Both the position numbers and the translations under genes were made by a program. Shown here piece after piece: positions 52,948 to 62,371 of a stretch of 64,000 nt of DNA. Source of the DNA: Flavobacterium geliluteum (GTDB lineage Bacteria > Bacteroidota > Bacteroidia > Flavobacteriales > Flavobacteriaceae); assembly GCF_017948595.1 (NCBI RefSeq), contig NZ_JAGFBV010000017.1, positions 39,675 through 103,674 of the forward strand, read 5' to 3'. The notes beneath the pieces were generated by a model that did not search any database, was not told the origin of the DNA, and saw only the letters and a list, made by a program, of their open reading frames with translations. Each line of letters begins with the position of its first letter. Positions within the stretch are counted from its first letter, which is position 1.

Positions 52948-52952
52948 AAGAG

Positions 52953-55115
52953 TTATTTAGGGAATACTAAAGCTATACATGCACCATCATAGGCTTTAGG
53001 AATATTTAAATCAAGTGAATCTGGGAAAATTAATTTTCCACCGACCATGTTCATTACAACATCAGAAAAATACAAACCAAGCCCCATTCCACCACTTTTC
53101 TTTGTTTTAAATGGTTGAGTCATATATTCTGGTTCTACAGAAAACCCTAAACCATTATCGGCAATAATAATTGCTGGTCCTTCAAAAGAATCTATATCAG
53201 TTCCAATATAGATAGCTGGTTTATAGTTTTCATTATTAATAACTGATAAATCAACCTTTGCTTTTGTCCAATATAAAGAGTTATCAATGATATTTGAAAT
53301 TGAAGAAATTAATAAATTCGTTGGCACTTTGAAAGTAATGTCAGGGTTTTCATTGGACAATAGAGGGCTAGAAAAAACAACATTATGATATTTAAATCTA
53401 TTAATATTTCTTTTTATTGCAATTTCAACAATTTTCTTAGCAGAAGTTAAGTTACTTTTGTTCTGTCTTAATAAAGGTGATAAACTCTCTAAAATTTGAA
53501 CTAAATTTTTGATTTTGTCTTTAATGCTTTCTAAATCAACATTGTTTCCTTCAATATTTAATTCTTGATTAATGACACGAACTTCTCTGTCAACTTCATG
53601 AAAAGCAACTCCTAAATTTAAACCTGTCATGCCAGAATTTACCATAATATCCCTCATAGCAGTATAGTCTTTATCTATTCTTGTTAAGAGTGGAGAAAGT
53701 TCTTTGTCTAAGTCTTTGCTTTTTAGTTTAATTTCCAACTCTTTAATAGTATCTCCAAATCCTACTTTTTTTATAGGTTTTGTTCCCTCTAAAAATTCTT
53801 CTATTAAATCTTTATCCTCCTCAGCCTGCTTTTCAAATAAATAAAAAAGATCTTTAGTTATAAATCTAAATTTTTCAAATATATGATTATCAATAAATCC
53901 TTCTCTATTGGTTTTTTCAATAAGTCCATCATTACTATCTTTGAGATTTAGTTCTATAGCACCAACAGTAACTTTTTTTCCAAAATGATCACCAGCTCTT
54001 TGGATTTTATCTAAATCTAGACCTAACCAATCATCGAATGGTTCCCCATAGTTATATACCCTAATATTATCTCTAAAAATTTTAATGCCACAATTATCTT
54101 TTATGAATTGTTTTATAGCATTAATCTGTCCTCCAAAATTCATCTTTAATAAATTAGAATTTTGGTTATAAACATAAAATTGACCTTTAAAATTACCTAT
54201 ACCATCTAAATCTTTATTTCTAAGAAAATGGAATACTTCTTTTTCTTCATCAATATCTTTAAATAAAGTACCTATATGAATTTCATTAATTATTATTTCT
54301 TCTTCTCTTTTTAATAAGTTTGTTTGCTTTGGTGGATTGAAAAAATACTTAAATTTTACAGAAACTAAACCATTAGGATTATTAGAGTCTTGATATATCT
54401 CAAAATTAAATTGATACAAAGAGTCTTCTAAAATTTCTATAGAATCGGATACTTCTTTTATCCATTCATCATGATAATCATTTGCTTCAATTATAATTTC
54501 AAAATTAGGGTTTTGTTTAAAAGGGTTTTTAATATTATTAACTTTTCTAACTAAATCTTTAAGTGTTTTTTTTGTCCAAATCTTGGTTGCGAGATTATTA
54601 AGTATTATTCTCGTTCCATGACCATCTTCAAATAAAGCTTCACCTATAGTTTCTACATCAACTTCTAAGTCCTGAATAAATTCTTTGGAATCAATTAGCT
54701 TTGGCCAGTCAATTTCTAATCTACTAGAAAACATATCATTTCTAGCTTGAGTTTCTAATGTGATTTTTTTGGCTAATTTATGTACCGCAAGTCGACCTAC
54801 ACCCTTATTGCCAAAAGAAACTCTGTTGAATAAAGGACTTTCTTTTCTGTTTTTTCCTCTTTTAAAATCAGTTCCTATAGTTAACCAAACATCTTGAATT
54901 ATATTTGAAAACATACCGTTTCCATTATCTTCAATAATTATTTTTTGATTTTCTTGATTAAGGTTAATAAAAGAGACTTTTACTTTAGTTGCATCTGCAT
55001 CATAAGCATTTTTAACTAATTCAAAAATTGCTAAACTATCACTACCTATTAATTCATCTCCTAGTAATGAAAGTATATGGCTTTTCGCTTTTATATTGTG
55101 TTTTTTTATTGACAT
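52953..55115 (-). CDS. Dual-GHKL ATPase/histidine-kinase-like protein
   Basis: A 720-aa cytoplasmic protein with two ATP-binding modules of the GHKL class. Module 1 (residues 20-130) is MutL/Hsp90/MORC-like, with IFELVKNAYDADA (Glu32, Asn36, Asp39), IEDNGNGM and GNKGVGRLAVHKL. Module 2 (residues 600-720) is kinase-like, with an N-box NIIDNSLYW (608-616), ADNGLGF (652-658) and the glycine loop GMGLGL (676-681). Before module 2 a helical region carries AFHEVDREV with His506, which fits a DHp phospho-acceptor box. No transmembrane segment is seen. Its start overlaps the methyltransferase stop by 10 bases and the receiver-like gene follows, so a phosphorelay linked to DNA modification is likely. 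Confidence 0.85.
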   Translation of the reverse strand: MSIKKHNIKAKSHILSLLGDELIGSDSLAIFELVKNAYDADATKVKVSFINLNQENQKIIIEDNGNGMFSNIIQDVWLTIGTDFKRGKNRKESPLFNRVSFGNKGVGRLAVHKLAKKITLETQARNDMFSSRLEIDWPKLIDSKEFIQDLEVDVETIGEALFEDGHGTRIILNNLATKIWTKKTLKDLVRKVNNIKNPFKQNPNFEIIIEANDYHDEWIKEVSDSIEILEDSLYQFNFEIYQDSNNPNGLVSVKFKYFFNPPKQTNLLKREEEIIINEIHIGTLFKDIDEEKEVFHFLRNKDLDGIGNFKGQFYVYNQNSNLLKMNFGGQINAIKQFIKDNCGIKIFRDNIRVYNYGEPFDDWLGLDLDKIQRAGDHFGKKVTVGAIELNLKDSNDGLIEKTNREGFIDNHIFEKFRFITKDLFYLFEKQAEEDKDLIEEFLEGTKPIKKVGFGDTIKELEIKLKSKDLDKELSPLLTRIDKDYTAMRDIMVNSGMTGLNLGVAFHEVDREVRVINQELNIEGNNVDLESIKDKIKNLVQILESLSPLLRQNKSNLTSAKKIVEIAIKRNINRFKYHNVVFSSPLLSNENPDITFKVPTNLLISSISNIIDNSLYWTKAKVDLSVINNENYKPAIYIGTDIDSFEGPAIIIADNGLGFSVEPEYMTQPFKTKKSGGMGLGLYFSDVVMNMVGGKLIFPDSLDLNIPKAYDGACIALVFPK

Positions 55116-56329
55116 AATAGAACTTTCATCTTTTTTGCAATCGCATTTGCCATTAATGGCGGTACTGCATTACCAATTTGTTTGAATGCTGCAGAACGAG
55201 AACCTTCAAAATAAAAATCATCAGGAAATGATTGTAATCTTGCTGCTTCACGTACAGATATAGAACGACATTGTTTTATATCAGGGTGAATATAATAATG
55301 ACCGTCTTTGGCAATATGGGCAACAACAGTATGAGAAATTCCTAATCCATCAATTACTTTGTACCGATCTGTAAATGAAGTTTCATTTTTGTGTGTTTTC
55401 AATTCTTCGGGTAAATCAGGATAGCGCAATCTCTCCTGTCCTTTATTCCATTTTTGAATCGCAGTTTTATAGATAGCTAAATCTCTTGGATTATGAGGTC
55501 TTGAAATATGTTGTGTGACAAAATCAACTCCATTTCGCAATTCAAACTTTTCAAGATATTCGTTTTTTGTTTCTGTATATTTCGTTGTTTTAAATCCTTC
55601 TCCCGGTTTTAGTTTTGGTAAATCCTGAAAGGCATCATTAACTTTAAATTGTTGAATTATTTTTTCAAATTCTGGAAATCCGAAATCATTATCTTTTTTC
55701 CAACCAACAATAATAATTCTTTTTCTAGCTTGTAAAACTCCGAAATCTGATGCGATTAAAGTTTCATGATATACTTCGTATCCAATCCTTCTAAAATAAG
55801 CTTTTAGATTTTTGAAATGTTCTCCTTTATTTGCAGTTAATAATCCAGGAACGTTTTCAAAAACAAATGCTTTTGGCTTAAATTCTTTAAGAAATCTACC
55901 GTACTGAATATATAACTTATTTCTTGGATCTTTCTCAATTTTATCCTGATGCCTTCTTAATAAAGAATAAGCCTGACAAGGAGGTCCGCCAATGATTAGA
56001 TCAATGGTTTTTCCTGATTGTTTAATCTTTTCGAAAAGTCCAGAAATCGTATCATCGTTGATTTCTACGTTTAAAACAGAATTAAGGATTTCGCTTGGAA
56101 TTTCTTTATAAAAAGCTTCCTGAGTAATTTCGTTTTTTATGTATTTGTAATATAAATCAAGATTGTTATTTGATTTTAAATAATGATATGCTGCTCTGGT
56201 TTTAATCGTTAAGCAGGCTTCTGGATTCATTTCGATATGAGACACAGGATTAAACCCTGCTTTGATAAATCCTTCGGACATACCAGACGCCCCGGCAAAT
56301 AAATCAATAAAATTGAGATTATTCTCCAT
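55106..56329 (-). CDS. DNA (cytosine-5-)-methyltransferase
   Basis: A 407-aa C5-cytosine methyltransferase, first gene of the cassette. Ordered motifs are I (DLFAGASGMSEG), IV (GGPPCQAYS, catalytic Cys118), VI (FENVPG), VIII (LQARKRI), the target-recognition region (about residues 215-320), IX (SVREAARLQSFP) and X (QIGNAVPP). All catalytic motifs are intact, so it should be active. Its recognition sequence cannot be read. No restriction endonuclease gene accompanies it; instead it overlaps a dual-GHKL protein gene by 10 bases. The region is more AT-rich than its neighbours, consistent with horizontal acquisition. Confidence 0.95.
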   Translation of the reverse strand: MENNLNFIDLFAGASGMSEGFIKAGFNPVSHIEMNPEACLTIKTRAAYHYLKSNNNLDLYYKYIKNEITQEAFYKEIPSEILNSVLNVEINDDTISGLFEKIKQSGKTIDLIIGGPPCQAYSLLRRHQDKIEKDPRNKLYIQYGRFLKEFKPKAFVFENVPGLLTANKGEHFKNLKAYFRRIGYEVYHETLIASDFGVLQARKRIIIVGWKKDNDFGFPEFEKIIQQFKVNDAFQDLPKLKPGEGFKTTKYTETKNEYLEKFELRNGVDFVTQHISRPHNPRDLAIYKTAIQKWNKGQERLRYPDLPEELKTHKNETSFTDRYKVIDGLGISHTVVAHIAKDGHYYIHPDIKQCRSISVREAARLQSFPDDFYFEGSRSAAFKQIGNAVPPLMANAIAKKMKVLLCQ

Positions 56330-56629
56330 AATTAAATAATTCCTGAATATTTAATTCAAGTGTGTTTTCAAATTTTTAAATAATTAGTAACGAAAGATTT
56401 TAATCCTATTTCGAAGCAATACTTAAAAGTAGTATTTTTCATTCAAAATTAATAAATAAAATTCTATTAAAATTGAATTTATTAATTTAAAACAAATATA
56501 CTCTATTAAATAAATACATTCATTATGTAAAACCGTAATACATTAAAAATTTTGTTTAAACAAGTATAGTAATAAACAAAAAAACATGATAGAGTATAAA
56601 TACGGTTTTTTTTAATGATCAATTATATT
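56330..56629. other. AT-rich non-coding region upstream of the methyltransferase cassette
   Basis: Three hundred bases without a gene. On the minus strand TATATTTG (56493-56500) is a candidate -7 box, with no TTG in range. Two interleaved perfect inverted repeats are present: TATACTCTAT (56497-56506) with 56589-56598, and AAAACCGTA (56529-56537) with 56601-56609. These may be operator, terminator or insertion-edge sequences. Confidence 0.5.
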
Positions 56630-59092
56630 TTACTTTTCCTTCTTTCCCCATTTGATTTTTATTTTCCCATCATCGTCTACGGCTAGTAAATGCAGAATGA
56701 TCCCGCGGTCGCGAACGGCATCGCGCTCGGCTTTAGTGGGCAATTGAGCGTCGTTTTTAGAATTTCGGAGTGGGATGGTGAGGGCGAGATTGGTACCTCG
56801 GCCAAAGGAGTAAATTCCGTCGATATCAAAGTTTAAAATATTCGAACTAATAGTGAGGTCATTCACCCGGATCTGCTCGCCATGCACGTCGAGATTGCCT
56901 GAGAGATCGCTAAAAGTAATGTTGTTGACATCGCGAAACGGAAAGGCAAATTTTCCGATTTTTACAATAGGTTCAAAGTTTTGCAAAGCGCCCTGATGAA
57001 CGGTAAAACTGAGTTTTCCTTGCATCGAGTTGGTAATGAGTTCGCCTTTGCTACTTATAAAACCCTTAATATTGGCCTGACTGCTGAGTTTTCCTTGAAT
57101 GTTGTTGGGACTAAAAGACTGGATGCCGAAATTGTTAAACGATCGCAAAAAACTCGCAATAGCAACCTTGTTTACTTGCGCATTGGAGCTAAAGGAATAA
57201 TTTTTTCCGATTGGCGCCACAACACTATTAAAGGTAATGCTTCCGCCAGAAGTTTGCAGCGAACCGTTTTTTATAAACAGTTGCGAGTCGATCATCCGGA
57301 TATTGGCTTTTGTGTTGGTGGCCGTTAGTTTGTTGTACGTTATTTTGTCGGCTTTGATATTAATGGCGACCATACATTTCTCGATTGTAGTTCTTAACTG
57401 TTCAGAAAGCGTGGTGTTGTTGGTTCTTTTTTTTGCCACTTTGTTTTTCTGCGTAGAAGCCAAAATGCCCAAAAATTGTTTGAGGTCAATATAAGGAGCG
57501 TAGATGTTCCAGTTGGCGACCATTTTTTCTGGAGCATCGTAATATAAATTGAGGAAATCATCGATTTTTCCGTCGATAAAAATGATGTTTTTATTGTGTT
57601 TGTAGGTGATTTTATCAATAAATAATGCTTTTTCTGTAAAGTTGAGTTGTACGTTAATGTTTTCGGCGTGTACATTTTTGGGAATATAAAGAAAGGACAC
57701 ATTTTTGACATCGATATTACCAATAAAACGTGGTTTTGTAATGTATAAATCAACGATGTCAAACTGGAATTTTAGGTTAGCGGTGGCGTGACCGTTAGAA
57801 AAATGAATCCATTTGTCGTTGCTCATTTCGTTAAGATTCTGAATATCAAAGTCAGATTTTGCGGTTCCTGTGGCGATGGGTTTGTTGAGATTGCTAATGA
57901 CAACTTGAGGCACCGTTACCGGAATATTTTTGAATTTACCCGAAAAACGACTTATGATAATCGCCGAATTAGCATCGTTAAAACCTTCTTTAGGCTTGAA
58001 ATTATTGGTAAAAAATCCTGAGAAACTGCAATCGGTAATATGTCCGTCGGGAATGCTGAGTGTGTTGTTTCTGATTTCGGCATGCACGACAATTTTGGGG
58101 TCGCCTTTGCTATTTAGATCGCCTTTGATGTCGCAATTGACGGCAATTTCCTTTTTCAAATCAAAGCGATTGAGCTGAGAATTGATATTTTGTGACAGTA
58201 AATTAGCAGCATTTCGCCATAAAATATGCGTGTTGATATTGATTCCGAACAAAGAATTGTTTTTTCCCACATTAAAAAAAGCGATAATATCAAAACGGTC
58301 AGTTCCAATTTTAAGGTTTTGGGTAGTGACATTTATGAGTTGTTTCTTTGATAAGAAAGCAACTTTAAAAATGCCTTCGAGCTTTTTTTGTTGTGCAAAA
58401 GAGCCCAGTTTTGTGTTAAAAGCCAGACTTGTAATGCTGGTTTTAAGATGCAAATCGGTTTGCCAGTTATCATTTTTAAAAGCAATTTTAGATTCTAAAC
58501 GGTCGATATCAAAATCGAATAGTTTATGACCGAGGCGATTGTCTAAAGTAAAATGTACGTGGTTGAGTGTGATTTCGTTGAGGATCGTAGTTTCTTTTTC
58601 GCTGTTTTCGAGTGATTTTTTATTTTTTGGTTTAAAAATATCGGCGTTCGAATACCCGTTTTCGGCTTTGTAAATATAAATTTGTGCGTCGTTGAGGTAT
58701 ATTTTTTTGATGTTGATTTCGTTTTGCAACAGACTCCAGATATTCAGGCGGGCTTCTATTTCTCGTGCTTTCAAGAGCGTGTGTTGGTGACTGCCCCAGT
58801 TATTGTCTTTGAGTTCTACCTCTTTTAATGCTAAAGTAAAATTTGGAAAACCAATTAGAAATTTATATTGAAAGTCGCCCACATGAAACTTCCCGTTAAT
58901 GTTTTCGTTGATTTTAGCATTTATCTTTGCAACGATTTCGGTTTTATTCTGATTAAAATAAATCGACAAACCACCGCAGGCGATCAAAAGTAAACTGATA
59001 CATCCAACAACAAAAAAAGCAATACGTCTGGCATATTTTTGAAAACGTACCGATCGTAAAACGCTTTTTATTTTCTGTAAAGTCAGATTCAT
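56630..59092 (-). CDS. AsmA-family envelope protein
   Basis: An 820-aa protein with an N-terminal membrane anchor (IAFFVVGCISLLLIACGGL, about residues 25-43) and a long periplasmic beta-rich region. It is AsmA-like: the early KINENINGKFHVGDFQY and LKEVELKDNNWG segments and the late GSLQTSGGSITFNSVV and GNLDVHGEQIRVNDLTISSN repeats match that family. AsmA/TamB relatives form lipid-conducting grooves between the membranes in Gram-negative bacteria. This role is plausible here but unproven. It is leftward and divergent from trxA. Confidence 0.85.
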   Translation of the reverse strand: MNLTLQKIKSVLRSVRFQKYARRIAFFVVGCISLLLIACGGLSIYFNQNKTEIVAKINAKINENINGKFHVGDFQYKFLIGFPNFTLALKEVELKDNNWGSHQHTLLKAREIEARLNIWSLLQNEINIKKIYLNDAQIYIYKAENGYSNADIFKPKNKKSLENSEKETTILNEITLNHVHFTLDNRLGHKLFDFDIDRLESKIAFKNDNWQTDLHLKTSITSLAFNTKLGSFAQQKKLEGIFKVAFLSKKQLINVTTQNLKIGTDRFDIIAFFNVGKNNSLFGININTHILWRNAANLLSQNINSQLNRFDLKKEIAVNCDIKGDLNSKGDPKIVVHAEIRNNTLSIPDGHITDCSFSGFFTNNFKPKEGFNDANSAIIISRFSGKFKNIPVTVPQVVISNLNKPIATGTAKSDFDIQNLNEMSNDKWIHFSNGHATANLKFQFDIVDLYITKPRFIGNIDVKNVSFLYIPKNVHAENINVQLNFTEKALFIDKITYKHNKNIIFIDGKIDDFLNLYYDAPEKMVANWNIYAPYIDLKQFLGILASTQKNKVAKKRTNNTTLSEQLRTTIEKCMVAINIKADKITYNKLTATNTKANIRMIDSQLFIKNGSLQTSGGSITFNSVVAPIGKNYSFSSNAQVNKVAIASFLRSFNNFGIQSFSPNNIQGKLSSQANIKGFISSKGELITNSMQGKLSFTVHQGALQNFEPIVKIGKFAFPFRDVNNITFSDLSGNLDVHGEQIRVNDLTISSNILNFDIDGIYSFGRGTNLALTIPLRNSKNDAQLPTKAERDAVRDRGIILHLLAVDDDGKIKIKWGKKEK

Positions 59093-59273
59093 TGAGATGT
59101 GTTTTTGAGAAGACTAAAGGTAGGTTAAATACTAACGGGGTTTTCAAAATAGAATCTTCAATTATTATTTCGGGAATGCTAATAGATAAGAGGATTATTC
59201 TCGATATAACGAATGACAATACATTTATAATCAAAACTAATTTGTTAATGCTGTTTCTTTTGTTTTAAATTTC

Positions 59274-59281
59274 TAAATTTG
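59274..59281 (+). promoter_or_regulatory. Candidate -7 element for trxA
   Basis: TAAATTTG matches TAnnTTTG, 74 bases before the start. A purine-rich AAAAGGAGTAA element lies in the leader 20 bases before the ATG. Confidence 0.35.
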
Positions 59282-59355
59282 TACCCTAAAAGAAACATAT
59301 TAGAAATTGTCTCCCCGCGGAAATTCAAAAGGAGTAACTTTAAATAAAAATTATT

Positions 59356-59673
59356 ATGGCATTAGCAATAACAGATGCTACTTTTGAAGAAGTAGTTTTA
59401 AAATCAGATAAACCAGTAATGGTAGACTTTTGGGCAGCATGGTGCGGACCTTGTAGAATGGTGGGGCCAATCATTGACGAATTAAGCAACGAATACGAAG
59501 GTAAAGTAGTTGTTGGAAAAGTTGATGTAGATGCCAACCAAGAATTTGCCGCAAAATATGGTGTGCGCAACATACCAACCGTTTTGGTTTTTCATAACGG
59601 TGAAGTAGTAGGAAAACAAGTAGGAGTTGCTCCGAAACAAACCTACGCAGATAGTTTAGACGCTTTGTTGTAA
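59356..59673 (+). CDS. trxA: Thioredoxin
   Basis: A 105-aa classical thioredoxin that keeps cytoplasmic proteins reduced. The active site WCGPC gives Cys30 and Cys33; the buried Asp (VDFWAAWCGPC region) and the cis-Pro segment YGVRNIPTVLVF are intact. No signal peptide is present. It is monocistronic, divergent from the AsmA gene, with a terminator 19 bases after the stop. Confidence 0.96.
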   Translation: MALAITDATFEEVVLKSDKPVMVDFWAAWCGPCRMVGPIIDELSNEYEGKVVVGKVDVDANQEFAAKYGVRNIPTVLVFHNGEVVGKQVGVAPKQTYADSLDALL

Positions 59674-59692
59674 TCGAGAGATTATAATTGAC

Positions 59693-59729
59693 ATAAAAAA
59701 GGTTTGGCGAAAGTCAAGCCTTTTTTATT
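59693..59729 (+). terminator. Terminator after trxA
   Basis: An ATAAAAAAGG-type stem pairs with CCTTTTTTAT around a short GC-containing loop, followed by T-rich sequence. Confidence 0.85.
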
Positions 59730-59797
59730 TCCTGAAAGTATGTGGTAGAGAGTCAATCCTTTTTTTTATTTTTATCGAATCTTAAATTCGCCTTCAA

Positions 59798-62371
59798 ATG
59801 AAAATGATTTCCTGCTTTCTTAGTTTTTTTACCGCAATTGTGTTTGGTTTTTCTCAATCAAAGCAAAAACAAAGCATCTTGCTGGAGAAAGGAGTTTCTC
59901 AGGAGTTGGCTATTTTTAGAAAAAAACAACTCACAAACGTTCTGTATGCATTATCGTTTGTGATTCCGAATAAAAAAGACGAGGAAATTGCTTCAAATTT
60001 GGTTCTAAATCTTTCTGTTTCAGATTTAAATAATCCTTTGTATTTGGATTTTAATGAAAAATCTCAAAATATAAAATCCGTAAAGATAAACGGAAAAAAT
60101 AGTGCGATTGTACACGAAAAAGAACATATCATTATCCCAACAGAAAATTTGATTTTAGGGCCAAACAAAGTTGAAATAGTCTTTATCGCGGGTAATTTAT
60201 CCTTAAATCGCAATGACGATTATTTGTATACTTTGTTGGTTCCCGACAGGGCCAGTACGGTTTTCCCTTGTTTGGATCAGCCGGATATTAAAGCGACTTA
60301 TAAACTGAGGTTTACGGTTCCAAAAGACTGGTCGGTTTTGGCTGGTGCGGATGTAAAAGAGAAAATGGAGACCGAGAATACGGTCACTTATACCTTTGGT
60401 GAATCAGACAAAATGAGTTCGTATTTGTTTTCTTTTGTTGCTGGGAAATTTAAAAGTATTACCCAGAATCCGGGTATGGAAATGACGATGTTGTACCGTG
60501 AAAACAATCCTGAAAAAATTCAGGTCAGTACAGATACAATCTTCAAACTCCATCAGCAATCTTTAGATTTTTTAGAAAAATACACCCATTATAAATTTCC
60601 GTTTCAAAAACTCGATTTTGCGACAATTCCGGGTTTTCAATATGGCGGTATGGAGCATGTGGGCGCCATTCAGTACCGCGAATCGACTTTGTTTTTGGAT
60701 AATAGCGCCACAGATAGCGAGAAATTAGATCGTGCAAAACTCATTGCTCACGAAACTTCGCACATGTGGTTTGGCGATTTAGTCACGATGAAATGGTTTG
60801 ATGATGTGTGGATGAAAGAGGTTTTTGCCAATTTCATGGCCGATAAAATAATGAATCCAATTTTTCCGAAAATCAATCATAATTTACAGTTTCTTACGGC
60901 TCATTATCCTAACGCTTACGCGGAAGACCGATCGTTGGGCACACATCCAATCAAACAAAATTTAGCCAATTTGAAAAATGCAGGATCGCTTTACGGAGGC
61001 ATTATTTACAATAAAGCGCCCATTATGATGCGCCAGTTGGAAGCTTCGATGGGTGAAGCGGCTTTTCAAAAAGGAATTCAAAAGTACATTACAAAATACG
61101 CCAACGACAATGCCGACTGGAGTAATCTGGTTACCATTCTGGATGCCGAAACGCCTCTTGATATGCAAAAATGGAGTGAGGTTTGGGTAAAGAAATCGGG
61201 CAGGGCGATTTTTACAGATAAAATTGAATATGACACTCAAAACCGAATCAAAAAGTTTGAAATTCAGCAAAAAGCGGAAGATAAATCTGGAAATTTTTGG
61301 CCTCAGATTTTTGATATTACGTTGCTTTATCCTAACGAAATCAAGACGATAAAGGTCAATTTGAAAGAGCAAAAAGTCAATTTGACAGCAGCTGTTGGCC
61401 TGATGAAACCGCTTGCTATTATTTATAACTCAAACGGTTTTGGGTACGGAGTTTTTCCGCTTGACGGGAATCATTTAGAGTATCTTTTGACAGTGAAGGA
61501 CGAAGTGGCGAGAGGTGCTGCTTATCTTAATCTTTACGAAAACATGCTGATAGGTACTGTGGCGCCAACTGCCGCTTTTGATTGTTTTATGAAGGGAATT
61601 GAGGCAGAGCAAAACGAATTGGTTTTGAAATTGTTGACCAATCAGGCAAGTGTTGTTTTTTGGAAACTTTTGACAGAAAGACAGCAAATAATGGCTCAAA
61701 AACAGCTTGAAGATGTTCTTTACGGGCGTTTACAGGCCAATTTGCCAAGCAACATCAAAAAAACGTTGTTTAATTTGTTTGCCTCAATCGCGTACTCAGA
61801 CTCAGGAAAAGAGAAATTGTATGCAATATGGAGCAAGCAAAATGTGATTTCAAGCTTGAAATTAAACGAAGACGATTATACCAATATAGCGATGAATTTG
61901 GCTATCTTTAAACATGAAAAAGCAGCCGAAATATTGAATGCAGCCAAAACTGCGATCACGAATTCGGATAAGCAAAGACGATTTGAGTTTTTATTGCCGT
62001 CTTTGTCACAGGAAGAATCGGTGCGGGATGCATTTATGGAATCTTTGAAAGAGGATAAGAATCGCGAAAAAGAGTCGTGGGTTTCGGTTGGTTTGGCTAA
62101 TTTTCATCATCCTTTGCGCCAGGAAAGTGCTAAAAAATACCTCAAATTTTCTTTAGATTTAATCGAAGAAATTCAGCGAACAGGGGACATTTTCTTTCCA
62201 AAAGACTGGCTGAATAATACCATTGGAAAATATTCTTCGAAAGAAGCTTTTGAGGTTGTGCAGACATTTTTAAAAGAAAACCCTAATTTTAGTCCGATAT
62301 TAAAAAGGAAATTATGGCAAGCTACAGATGCGTTGTACCGTGCGCAAAATATTAAAAAAGAAACCGAATGA
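59798..62371 (+). CDS. M1-family zinc aminopeptidase, secreted
   Basis: Metallo-aminopeptidase of 857 aa with a signal peptide (MKMISCFLSFFTAIVFGFSQ). The zinc site is HETSH (residues 318-322) followed 18 residues later by the Glu in KEVFANF. The exopeptidase motif reads GGMEHVGA instead of GAMEN, with Asn replaced by His, a difference that may alter N-terminal recognition. A C-terminal helical domain (about residues 540-857) completes the M1 fold. Its stop overlaps the downstream DUF58 start as ATGA, so the two genes are translationally coupled. It probably digests peptides in the periplasm. Confidence 0.93.
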   Translation: MKMISCFLSFFTAIVFGFSQSKQKQSILLEKGVSQELAIFRKKQLTNVLYALSFVIPNKKDEEIASNLVLNLSVSDLNNPLYLDFNEKSQNIKSVKINGKNSAIVHEKEHIIIPTENLILGPNKVEIVFIAGNLSLNRNDDYLYTLLVPDRASTVFPCLDQPDIKATYKLRFTVPKDWSVLAGADVKEKMETENTVTYTFGESDKMSSYLFSFVAGKFKSITQNPGMEMTMLYRENNPEKIQVSTDTIFKLHQQSLDFLEKYTHYKFPFQKLDFATIPGFQYGGMEHVGAIQYRESTLFLDNSATDSEKLDRAKLIAHETSHMWFGDLVTMKWFDDVWMKEVFANFMADKIMNPIFPKINHNLQFLTAHYPNAYAEDRSLGTHPIKQNLANLKNAGSLYGGIIYNKAPIMMRQLEASMGEAAFQKGIQKYITKYANDNADWSNLVTILDAETPLDMQKWSEVWVKKSGRAIFTDKIEYDTQNRIKKFEIQQKAEDKSGNFWPQIFDITLLYPNEIKTIKVNLKEQKVNLTAAVGLMKPLAIIYNSNGFGYGVFPLDGNHLEYLLTVKDEVARGAAYLNLYENMLIGTVAPTAAFDCFMKGIEAEQNELVLKLLTNQASVVFWKLLTERQQIMAQKQLEDVLYGRLQANLPSNIKKTLFNLFASIAYSDSGKEKLYAIWSKQNVISSLKLNEDDYTNIAMNLAIFKHEKAAEILNAAKTAITNSDKQRRFEFLLPSLSQEESVRDAFMESLKEDKNREKESWVSVGLANFHHPLRQESAKKYLKFSLDLIEEIQRTGDIFFPKDWLNNTIGKYSSKEAFEVVQTFLKENPNFSPILKRKLWQATDALYRAQNIKKETE

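Noticed and set aside
51598..56329. Ordinary type II restriction-modification system
   Set aside because: No recognisable endonuclease frame lies on either side of the methyltransferase; its partners are ATPase/kinase-like and receiver-like proteins.
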